NCBI GenBank assembly: GCA_943704525.1
Contig: CALSCQ010001331.1
Span: 1-17,783 of the forward strand
Reading direction: 5' to 3'
Source: Pigoraptor vietnamica
Lineage: Eukaryota; Opisthokonta; Filasterea
DNA length: 17,783 nt
Below are positions 1 to 13,048 of the stretch, piece by piece (position 1 is the first letter of the stretch; each line of letters begins with the position of its first letter). The position numbers were made by a program, and so were the translations under genes. A model generated the notes under the pieces. It was not told the DNA's origin. It ran no database searches and was given only the letters and a program-made list of their open reading frames with translations.

Positions 1-3925
<3,925 letters not shown>

Positions 3926-4715
3926 CCTCCCGTCGCGCGCGCGTCACGACAACGCACACCGGGCGAGAGATGCACCGAGAGGGGCAATAGAGTGCGTGCG
4001 TGTATGTGTAGGTGTGATCGGCGATTACGCCCTGTGTCGCCGCCGCAGCGGACTTGCGAAAGTGCTCAAAGTGCCGCGCAAATTCGATTGGTGTCTGAGA
4101 GCGATCAAAGTGCAGCCCACGCCCCTGCGACGTCAAAGCACACACCACGCGTGTTGTTCTGACGGTGCGTTTGTGGGAAACAGTGGGGGATGGCGGCCGA
4201 GAGAGAGCACGAGCGAGGCGGTGAGCGTCGCACGCACACACTGCGCACACACACGCGTGTCTGACACAGCCACTCGCGTTGTCATGGCAAGGGGAAGTGG
4301 GGCTCGAGATATGCGGAAATACGAAATAAATCCAAGTCTCATACAATTTCAATAGTTAAGAGATGACTAAATAATATCTGGACAGTGTCGTGCGGACTGC
4401 GATCTTTAGCGAGAACTCGCTAAATAATTAACGAGATCTCGCAAGAAAATGGCGGTTACCCTGGCGTGGTGGCGGTCACCTTGCCTCCGCCGAAACCTCC
4501 GCTCCCACACATGCACACACATGCACGCACACACGCACACACACACACGCACACACGCTGCACGCACGCAACCGCGCTAGAGGGGTGTCCCCAGTGCCCC
4601 ATTCGCGAAGCTTTTCCAGCTACACACACACACTCATTCACACACATGAAAACGGGAACTGCAAGGACCCCACAGTCAGCACTTTCGCTGCGGTTTTTGG
4701 TGGAACAATTGAAGA
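3926..4715. promoter_or_regulatory. Divergent intergenic promoter region
   Basis: This is about 790 bases between the start codons of the kinase (minus) and thioesterase (plus) genes, so it should carry both promoters and 5' leaders. An AT-rich island at about 4310-4455 stands out from the GC-rich surroundings and includes two palindromes listed separately. A CA-rich tract lies at about 4508-4570. I see no exact TATA box or other core element I can assign, and no convincing coding exon. Confidence 0.6.
4405..4441. promoter_or_regulatory. Pair of palindromes in the AT-rich island of the divergent promoter
   Basis: Positions 4405-4424 are a perfect inverted repeat, TTTAGCGAG and CTCGCTAAA around a two-base AA centre. 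Positions 4432-4441 are the perfect palindrome CGAGATCTCG. Both contain GCGAGA/TCTCGC-type half-sites, and a TAATTAA-like spacer separates them. The symmetry suggests a dimeric protein site or a small cruciform. Function is inferred from symmetry and position only. Confidence 0.55.
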
Positions 4716-5925
4716 ATGTCGAGGTTGCAAGGCAGTGTTCGGCTTGCATCTTCCTTGACATTGCCTCGCGTGCGAAGCGTTGCTATCGCGAGGCCTCTCG
4801 TGGCGCCGTTTCGGTCGTTTCACTCTCAGCAGCGACCGCAGGATGGCTATGGTCGGTGGTCAAAGTGGGCCACGGCTGCAGTGGGCGCCGTCGCAGCCGC
4901 CGCCGCTGTAGGAGGGGCCTCGGTGTTTGCGAAGGAGGTGAGTGGAGTGCTGGCTGGGATCTGTTTCGTCGCGTGCTCCGTCTGAGAGGCGAACGCTCAG
5001 GGTGTGGTAGTATTTTGTCACTCGTAGTGACACGCGCGTGGTCATAGTCACTGAGGCCCCCTTCTCGAAACAGGACGCCGAGTCAAAAGGCGCCGCTGTT
5101 CCCACCGACCCTCGCGCGGCCCATTCGAAGCCGCCTTCCGTCGGGCAGAACCCTTCCGCGCCACACAGCGTCTCCTCCCACGGACCGTCCGACTACGACG
5201 TGCGAGTCCGCGCGACTGCAACTGCGCACGTGGACCGCCGTTCGATGAAGTTCGATGGGAGCGCCATTCCCGCGTGGCTCGCAGACATACGCGCGGATCC
5301 GTCGCTGTCGCATTACGTGCCGTCGCAGCTGTTTCCTGCGCGCGGCGACCACTACATTCTCGACGCGCTCAACGGCGAAGGGAAGGTGGAGGCATATGAG
5401 GCGTACCTGGACAGGTGCGGGAAGCGTGCGTTGCATTGCCGCTCACAGTGTCAAGTCGCGTTTGGTGTGTTGTGTGCGCAGAGTCGCTTTGTTGCTGTCT
5501 CAAACGCACGTCGAATGTGGCTTGTGCAAACGCACACAAACACATTGACTCGCTCACGCGTACACATTTTTCTTTGGGCCACACATGCCACCTACACAAA
5601 CCCAAGCATCTTCGTGCAAATGGTCGACCGACACTCTCTTCGTCCGTCTCACAGGGAAGGCCAAAGGATGTACAGCGTGTTCCGCATCGGTGCCGCGATG
5701 TGTGGGCATAAGGGACTCGTGCACGGCGGCGCCCTCGCCTCCGTTATCGACGACTCGTTCGGGTGGCTCTTCATGTCCGCGTTTGGCAATGGATTCACAG
5801 CGAACCTGGTGTGTTTTGCGTGCGTCTCGTGTTTGCGTGTGCGTGGGTGCGGGTATTGTGCGAGCTTCTTGTGCATGTGCATGTGCATGTGTGTGTGTGT
5901 GTGTTTGTGTGTGTGTGCATGTGCG

Positions 5926-5957
<32 letters not shown>

Positions 5958-6792
5958 GTGCGCGTGCGTGCGTGCGTGTGTGTGTGTGCGCGGATGCGAT
6001 GCAATTTTTTCAACGTGCGCACTCCTTTTACAGACGGTCGATTACCGAAAGCCGGTGCCCGCGGGCGGTACCTATGTGTTCAAGTGGGCATTCGTAGGAC
6101 AGCTTTGTTTGTGTGCTTGCTTTCCGATTCGTGTTTATTTGCATCCATTGCAATCGACCTTTGGCCACATGGTGCATCCATATGCTCACGCACGCGGGAA
6201 AGTTTGAATGCGGGATTTGCGCGTCTTTTCTTCGTTCTCTCTAGTGGACACACGTCTATGATTCGATCTGTTTCGCTCTCTTACGCTGACCTTCGCTCAG
6301 ATCGACTGTGGAGAGTGTGGATGGGCGCAAGTGCTGGCTCAAGGGCACGCTCGAGGACGGCCACGGGACTGTGCACGTGGAAGCACGCGCACTCTTCATC
6401 AAACCGCGCGACGCAGGCGTTCCCATTTATATGGTACAGCAGGGACGCGACAGCGACAAGAGCCGAGAGCGCAGGTGAGCCGGAAGTGAGTTTTGGAAAG
6501 GGTGTCAGAGTGCTGTGCCGTTTCAATGTGTGTGAGTGTGTATGTGTATGTGTGTATGCGTGTGTAAGAGCCTCTGTGTGTGTGTGTGTGTATGTGTATG
6601 TGTGTGTGCGCGCGCTCGTGTGTGTGTGTGTATGTGTGTGTGCCTTGGTTCCGTTTGTACTGTATGTTCCTGCTTTCGTTGCCGTTGTATGCGTTGCAGC
6701 GGAGTGACAATGTTGCATTTGGAATGCCTTCACTTGCCATATCGAGGGACTCAATGCGCGCATTCTCTCTTCGCAGCAATCAGAAAGAATAA
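4716..6792 (+). CDS. Hotdog-fold acyl-CoA thioesterase, THEM4-like, membrane-anchored
   Basis: Exons 4716-4937, 5074-5414, 5655-5808, 6034-6083, 6301-6474 and 6777-6792 join in consistent phase to 957 bases (318 residues). The ATG has A at -3. Residues 1-40 are rich in Arg and Ser with no acids and end in RSFHS, as in mitochondrial targeting peptides. Residues about 51-70 (WATAAVGAVAAAAAVGG) form one membrane span. The C-terminal half is a PaaI/THEM-type hotdog domain. VHGGALASVIDD holds the family HGG histidine (about 211) with an aspartate nine residues on (220) and a threonine at 236 in GFTANL, the spacing of the human THEM4 active site as I recall it. DYRKPVPAG and GRKCWLKGTLEDG follow. 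It probably hydrolyses fatty acyl-CoA at a mitochondrial membrane. The fourth donor (AA|GTGGGC at 6084) was chosen because it alone keeps frame into GRKCWLKG. The last exon adds only five codon parts and is the least certain. Confidence 0.88.
5885..5995 (+). repeat. (TG)n-rich tract in thioesterase intron 3
   Basis: Runs of TG, interrupted by CATG and CGTG, fill the middle of the intron 5809-6033. On the sense strand this is UG-rich RNA. It gives rise to spurious Cys/Val reading frames. Confidence 0.9.
6527..6646 (+). repeat. (TG)n-rich tract in the last thioesterase intron
   Basis: TG repeats with TATG and CGCG interruptions lie between the donor at 6475 and the acceptor at 6776. This resembles the other introns and supports treating the region as intron rather than 3' untranslated sequence. 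Confidence 0.85.
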
Positions 6793-6793
6793 A
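6788..6793 (+). terminator. AATAAA poly(A) signal of the thioesterase gene
   Basis: A canonical AATAAA overlaps the proposed TAA stop codon at 6790-6792. This is compatible with a very short 3' untranslated region. The 210-base spacer up to 7003 separates two convergent genes, and I see no coding signal in it. Confidence 0.5.
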
Positions 6794-6987
6794 AACAAAG
6801 AGCGAGTGTGAATGTGTCGCCTGTTGCGCAGTGCTGCACGGCTATTATACCCGTGTGCCCAATACGCCTGCTAATTGACGTGACTCGTCACGGGGCCAGG
6901 ACTAAGCTGGGCGGCCTGACATTTATGAGTGTCTCATGGTTTTGTCGATGATACGCGCGCCTACGTTCAGAATTTAAGCGGACGGAT

Positions 6988-6993
6988 CTTATT
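6988..6993 (-). terminator. AATAAG poly(A)-like signal of the MYND gene
   Basis: On the minus strand AATAAG lies about ten bases after the TAA stop at 7003-7005. It is a single-base variant of the canonical hexamer. The convergent neighbour has its own signal at 6788. Confidence 0.35.
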
Positions 6994-7002
6994 CTATGCC
7001 GT

Positions 7003-8593
7003 TTACTGCGATCGCGCTGCATCCCGCGCGCACGTCACGCGGTGCTGCGGCCACGCGGCCCTCTGACACTCACGGGAACAGTAGCGCACTGCGCGACACC
7101 CGCCGCACTTCTGCATCTTCACGTCCCCTTCGCCACACGCCGCACACGTGCGCTGCGGCCCTGACTGGGCGGCGGCAACCTGTTCATCTTGCACCGGCGT
7201 GTCGTGGGCCAACGTAGTCTCCTCCGACGACTCGAAGCTCGCCGGCGTAGTCACTCCCGTCGGATCCTCGGCGCTCGCCGGCGGAGCTCCGTCAGAATCC
7301 TCGGCGCTCGCCAGCGTAGTTCCCTCCGAATCCTCGGCGCTCGCCAGCGTAGTTCCCTCCGAACCCTCGGCGCTCGCCAGCGTAGTCTCCTCCAAGGACG
7401 CGGAAGGCAGAGGAGCGGCCGCGTTGCCCGTCGGAACGGCGCTCGCCGCAGCCGCCTTCTTACGCCGATTCTTCTTCGCCTTCTTCTTGGCAGTATGGGC
7501 CGATGCCGCGGCAACCATTGTTGTCACTGTCGTGCTTTGATTCGCCACGTGGATGGCCGGTGCCCGCACAGCAGTGGAAGTGGGCACATTGCGACTCGCT
7601 TGCGCCGGCACATGATCTGCATCGCAACCCGGTCTACGTTACAGAGCCGGCAAACCAATCGTTGAAAAACACACGATCCGACAGCGATAACTAACGTAGG
7701 CTCCCAAACGAAGACACGCGCGAGCTAGGTCGCGTGTCAACAATTCCACGACGCAAGCCGCCCGGCCATAATGAACGCTGACAAAAACATGCAATGGTGC
7801 GCATAAACGGCACGTGCCGTTGACGAAACAACGACAGAATGTCCACGAATGAAACGCACCTCGCCGGCATGTGTGCGGACGGCACCGATGACCGCACGTA
7901 TCGATATCGCTCTCGCACGTGTGGAGCCCATTGTCGCGGCCGGGCGCGGAAAAATACGGGTGTCGTGAGCACTGGCACGCAGCGCAGCCGTAGTTTGGAC
8001 GGTGGCGTGCCATTGCGGCCGTCAGGGCCGACATGAACGAGTGGCTCTGGAGGGAACGTATTCGATGCCGTGAGTCACAGCAGAGCTGATTTAGAGGATC
8101 CCGCACGCACACGTGAGAAACTAACCGTCCTCACCGGCTTCCGCTTTCTCGGCACAAAGTCGGCGATGTTGAGCCCTGTCAATTTCCACGCGTCACCTGC
8201 AACATCCAGGCCCTGGGATGCAAGTCAGTCTCGGCACATGTTTCCGGACACGACGGCTGCAAACGGCGCCGCGCACCCACCTTCATGTGCGCAACCGTAT
8301 TGAGCGCCTTTTCGATCGTCATGCAAAAGCATGGGTACCGCTGGCTCATGGCCTCGGTCTCGCGAACAAGAACACGACGACCTCCGCAAATGACACCAAT
8401 GACTTTGCGGCGGCAAAGCCAAGGAGATCGCCAGCCGCCATCCACGCCGAGGGGCCGGCGAGGGGGATCGAGCCCAGCAACCGGAGCCTGCGATAGTGCA
8501 AGGTCAAACGCCAGGATAGAATCGGTGAGCGACGACGTGAGACTGAGCGGAGGCAGCGTCACACATAGCAAAAACAAACGACGAAGACGAGCG

Positions 8594-8671
<78 letters not shown>

Positions 8672-8692
8672 AGACACACACACACCAGACAC

Positions 8693-8751
<59 letters not shown>

Positions 8752-11094
8752 AATGGCACCGTTCAATGCACGCACCCTCCCACAATGTTGTGCGCAGAGA
8801 AAACGGACGGCTCCGTCACATCAAGCAGCCGGCGCAGGCGATGGCGCTGGAGCACGTCCTTCGCGGCGAGAAATCCCCACGCAAGGAGGGCATCGCGGCG
8901 GTACTTTACACCGCCGTCGTCCAGCGGCACAAGCGCAGCAATTGACCCTGTCGTCATGTACTTCCACAGAGCCCTCACCGCACAGTCACCCCAGGCCGTG
9001 TCCGCATCTGTCGTAGCGACAACACGGATGCCGCTGGCGAGCGAGGCGCCCTTGTGCAGAAATTCGCCCATCTCCCGTCCCAGAGTGGCGCACGCATCGT
9101 CGCCCACAAATCCGTCGAGGCAATGGACCCACTCGAGCACGAACTGCGCCTCGTCAGCGTAGACGCTCCGAGAACCCCACTCCCGCAGCCTATCGTCAAG
9201 CGTACGACGGCACACGTGCAAGACGCAAGGGCCGTCGAAGGTGGTCGCGCCGTACACCCTGCCAAACGACGCCGCCACACGCATGACCTGCCGTGCAAGC
9301 ACGTCGTGCCCATCGGCGACTGCACGCGACATGTAGCTAATCAGCATCGATGCGATCGCTGGCCAGTCTCTGGCCAAATCCGGCATATGGAGGGGCGGCG
9401 TGTGGTCGCACATCCGCGCGAGAACTCGGAGAAGACGCGCGACGACAACATCCCCGCGGTCGTCGAGTGCGCGGCCGCCGACAGCACCGCACGTTCCTCC
9501 GCACTTTGAATGCCCTCCATCGCAGTTCGCAACGCCAGGGGTCGTTCGAGTAGACTCTTCGCAGTCAGGACGGTCACACACCCACAGGAACAGCATAAGG
9601 TCAACCATGATCCTCGCGCCGATGCACGGGAAAAAGAGCGCGTCGAACTCGCGCGTGCGGCGCGGGTCGTCAAGGATGCTCTCCACCAGCCGTGCAAACT
9701 GAGCGTCGTCCGCAGACTCTGGGAACATGAGGGACGAGAGGCGCGGATCCAGGAAGCCGTCGCGCACACGGGTGAGTTGCAGGGCACCGGCGCGTCCCCA
9801 TCTGTGCTGCTCGAGAATGGCCCTCAAACCGACCTTCCACAGACGCGCCAGCACACCGGGTGTTGTGTCGCTGTGTTCCACCGGGTGCGAAAGGATAATC
9901 CTTAGGGCGTCCCACAGAATGGGCTCTTCCCTCGCCTTCTCAGTGCGCTTGCACCCCACGAGTAACGGCAGGATGGGCCGCTTGCCCTTAATGGCCGCCC
10001 CGTTTGCCCCGTTGAGCGGGGGCGGCGAGCGGACAAGCGCGGGAACGCCATCGTGCTCGTCACAGCAGAACGTGGCCCTCTGATCCCACAGCGCCTGCTG
10101 CATGGCAAGCGACGCTTCGAGGCACTCCTTGATGCACGGGAAGGTGCCGTGCTCTCGCTCGCGGAGGATGTGCGCCATGCCATCGCGCACGTAATGGTCG
10201 AGCATGTCTCGGATGGCGGGGAATTTCGCGATCTCGCGGACGTATTCCAGAGCATCGTCGATGAAAATGTCCATATCGGAGAGGACGGCGGTCGCACAGC
10301 GCATATGCATCGCAGGTAACTCGGCGAATTTCCTATAGATGTGGAGGAAAGCGACCGAGGCCAGCGGCGCGCGGGACGTCAGGGGCGCAGTCTCCCTTTC
10401 CCCCGTGCCACCCACCTCTGCGCACAGCGACGTCTCAAGCGCCTCGTTCGCCCGCAGACTGTCGAACACGCGCTGCGGACAGAGCTCTCGGAAGCGGCAG
10501 AGGGAAAAGCAGGCGAGCAGTTGCGTCGCTTCGGCCCTCCACACGGACCCGTCGTCCACGGGGGTGCGTTCGATGCACAACACGAGACGCGACCACGCCA
10601 TCTCCCACGCCTTTGCATCCACGGCAAGGCCAGTGAGCTCGCCCAGACAACCGCGTCGATAGACCTCGCGCGCAAGGCCGACGGCGTAACTCGCGGCTTT
10701 CATGATGCGCGGCACTTCCTGTCGATTGAATGGAAGGAGCGCTACTCAGTGAAAGCATGCGCCAATGGGGTCGCGTTAGAGAAATGGGCAGGGTTGAAGG
10801 TGGGGAAAGGAGGACGCCGCACCATATGTTATTGTGTGTGCGACCGATCGACGCACAGAGAGGGCCTGCCAGTGAGGGGCCTACCGAAGGAATTGCGTTC
10901 GCCAAATCGCGTGCAGGCTGTCCGGCAAGCAAGATCTGTGCGCACGCCATGTTAAGCGAGACGCGCAGCGCCTCAACCATATGAGGCACATCGGCCGAGT
11001 GAGCGATGCGTTCGAACGAGGTGTCGTCCACGAATTCCCTGCGAAACTCGCACGCCAAGCAGCACGGCGCCTCGGGCTCGGGCTCGGATGCCAT
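7003..11094 (-). CDS. 1,097-residue helical protein with C-terminal MYND zinc finger, function unknown
   Basis: Exons 11094-10885, 10718-8776, 8542-8281, 8212-8135, 8046-7860 and 7616-7003 total 3,294 bases with every phase matching. The ATG context is ACAATGG. Residues 1 to about 715 are mostly leucine/alanine-rich helix-like sequence, suggestive of an ARM/HEAT-type solenoid, with a Cys-rich insertion (CDRPDC...CGGTCGAV) near the middle. I recognise no named domain there. Exon 5 carries a Cys/His cluster (GCAACQC, then CGHRCRPHTC), a possible metal site. Exon 6 has a Lys/Arg block (AKKKAKKNRRKK), which could be a nuclear signal, then five or more 11-residue TLASAEDSEGT repeats. It ends in a MYND finger at about 1051-1089: CAACGE, CGGCRAVRYCSRECQ, W, H, C. 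MYND domains bind zinc and usually mediate protein contacts. The large exon alone would end in VGGCVH-stop, but a GTGCGT donor at 8775 and a pyrimidine-rich acceptor at 8543-8544 carry the frame onward. Confidence 0.8.
7222..7398. repeat. Coding 33-base minisatellite in the MYND gene
   Basis: About five tandem 33-base units (core TCCTCGGCGCTCGCC on the plus strand) encode 11-residue repeats TLASAEDSEGT on the minus strand. The central copies are nearly identical and the outer ones are degraded, which suggests recent slippage or unequal exchange. The length is a multiple of three, so changes in copy number keep frame. Confidence 0.9.
8598..8753. repeat. (CA)n microsatellite in MYND-gene intron 2
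   Basis: A CA array of over 150 bases with occasional CAGA and CAAA interruptions fills the intron 8543-8775. On the sense strand it is (TG)n. It separates the large exon from the rest of the gene and explains why the two parts look like different genes in a plain frame scan. Confidence 0.95.
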
Positions 11095-11320
11095 TGTCGT
11101 TTATCATGCGCGCTCGACGCGCAAACGGGCGCGAATATGGGAAGCAGTAACTGGTGGATGTGGGAAACCACTTGAGACGACTGATGTGGAAGGGACCATG
11201 GGTGATTTCCCGCCCGATTGAACGTCATCACTTTTTCCCGCCAGTTTTGACTGACACGCTCCTGTCACCCGCTGTCGTGCGTTACGCCGTGCCGGCGCGG
11301 GCTTGTCGCTCATACAAGCA
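11095..11320 (-). promoter_or_regulatory. Upstream region of the MYND gene with two E2F-like sites
   Basis: TTTCCCGCC occurs twice, at 11206-11214 and 11234-11242, in the same orientation and 28 bases apart, about 110-150 bases upstream of the ATG at 11094. This matches the E2F/DP consensus TTTSSCGC exactly. AACGTCATCA between the copies resembles a CRE half-site. I see no coding sequence here. Confidence 0.5.
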
Positions 11321-11331
11321 CACACACAGGT

Positions 11332-11371
<40 letters not shown>

Positions 11372-11375
11372 ACAG

Positions 11376-11407
<32 letters not shown>

Positions 11408-11408
11408 G

Positions 11409-11439
<31 letters not shown>

Positions 11440-11471
11440 ACGCACACACACACACACACACACACAGAGAG

Positions 11472-11514
<43 letters not shown>

Positions 11515-11640
11515 ACGGCCAGTGCATCACAAGATTGTGAGAGCCGGAGTACTGAATTGAGGTGTGTGTGTGTTTGTGTGTGTGTGTGTCTGTGTGTGTG
11601 TGTGTCTGTGTGTGTGTGCGTGTGTGTGTGCTGCGTGTGC
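11320..11640. repeat. Facing (CA)n and (TG)n arrays forming a long inverted repeat
   Basis: A CA array at about 11329-11512, with several CAGA interruptions, is followed after about 50 bases by a TG array at about 11562-11637. The two are complementary on one strand, so they can fold back on each other. They lie between the MYND gene promoter and the tentative small gene. Confidence 0.9.
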
Positions 11641-11763
11641 GTGCGGCCAGAGTCGCCTTGCCTTTGCGACTTTGTGATTAAAGCAGGTTGTCGCCATTGG
11701 TGCCTTTTGCAGTAAGAGCAGTGTGTGACTGATCTCTCTCCAGGGCGCACTCTCTGCCAGCCT

Positions 11764-12168
11764 TCAACGGCCATCAATGCGACAGGACACAATAGACTCA
11801 ATGCGCAATTTCAATGTGTGCACGTGCCAAACACCCGCACAAACGCAACGCCCAGGGGGCATTGATAGCAAGTGCGAACGCTCAAAAAGTGAAAACTGAC
11901 GAACAAACGACAGAAATCCATTGTAAAGGATGGAGCCGGTCGACGATAACGAGCGCAGGAACGTTCGGCTGACGAGGGCGCAATGGCTGAGGTCGAGTAA
12001 GTGGACGCCGGAGCGCAAAAAGTCCGTTAACTGCGAGCAATAGCTGAGCGAATTGAGTGCATGGGTAAAAGCACATTCATGCCTTAGCGTGCGGCTGCTG
12101 TGTTGGCATGCAGCAGTCAGTGACACACGCACACGAACACACGAACACACGCACACGAACGCACGAAC

Positions 12169-12231
<63 letters not shown>

Positions 12232-12313
12232 CATGCAGCAAGTGCGTGACCTCCTGCATTTCACGTACCTCCTTCGTCGTCCCTATGCGTCGCAGGCTGT
12301 CCATTAGTCCCAT
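11764..12313 (-). CDS. Tentative small two-exon gene, hypothetical protein
   Basis: Exon 12313-12269 (MGLMDSLRRIGTTKE) ends at a good GTACGTG donor. Exon 12030-11764 begins after TTGCTCGCAG and continues LTDFLRSGVHLLDLSHC, ending at TGA. Both junction phases are zero, and the joined length is 312 bases (103 residues). The ATG has G at -3. The intron carries a TG array on the sense strand, as in neighbouring genes. LLDLSHCALVSRTFLRSL has the spacing of a leucine-rich or F-box-adjacent repeat, but one copy cannot establish a family. The last 35 residues look poorly conserved and may instead be intron with a further exon. It lies 118 bases downstream of the TTLL stop on the same strand, so it could also be part of that transcript's 3' region. 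Confidence 0.35.
12120..12229. repeat. (CA)n-rich tract
   Basis: CACG and CGAACA variants give way to a purer CA array from about 12169. It lies in the proposed intron of the small gene, reading as TG on its sense strand. Confidence 0.9.
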
Positions 12314-12430
12314 CGCCGCACTTCTGCCCAGCCGCGCGCCTCCAGTCCAGCCACCGCCACTTCCACTAAAGCCACATCACCGCACAGAAGATCATGCAAT
12401 GCCCGTGACTGCAGGCGACTCTTCCGTCGG

Positions 12431-12983
12431 CTACGCGACGCCGACGCCGGTGTGAGACGAGCCAATAGCAGCGAGCTCCTTTCCAATGATGTGGTACCGC
12501 CACGTCGCTCGACCTCCGGTGGTCGCAGCTAGCGTGTCGATGTGGCGAACATACCGCGTGTAGGCGTCTCCATTCGCGGACGGATACAACCGTACGAAGC
12601 CGCCTTGGTTCGCTTGCTCCAAGCGGCCGTAGATGAGGTGCCTAAGGTCGTCGTCGTCGATGCAGAAGCGCGACAATATGCCACACTCCCCTTCAAGCGC
12701 GGCGCCAACGGTGCGCAGGTCGCGCGCGAGCTCCTCGGCGATCGACGCGCGTGGATAAACAATGCGGAACACGTCCGTCATCAAGGAAAGTTTCGTCGTG
12801 TCGTACTCCGAGCCGTTGACGTGCAAGAGCCTCAAATCCGGAGACGCATTCACCTGCAACAACGCGGACGATTGAGCAAACAGGGACGCGCGTTTGTGTG
12901 CGTGTGCCGGCAAGTGTGTTCGTGCGCGGGTATATGTGTGTGCCAGTATGTGCGCGTGCACCTGTGTGTGTTTGTGTGTGTGT

Positions 12984-13048
<65 letters not shown>

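Noticed and set aside
7003-7611. A stand-alone MYND gene starting at 7611
   Set aside because: That start is GTG, and an acceptor at 7617-7618 joins the frame to upstream exons in the correct phase.
8179-8785. Reading frames rich in Cys/Val (VCVCVC) or Thr/His (THTHTH) here and at 5795-6022, 6281-6811, 11104-11560, 12053-12313, 12850-13116 and 17521-17778
   Set aside because: They are translations of CA/TG dinucleotide repeats in introns and spacers.
8763-10715. A stand-alone 650-residue gene
   Set aside because: Its first residues need a GTG start and its last residues run through a GTGCGT donor. Splicing extends it at both ends with matching phases.
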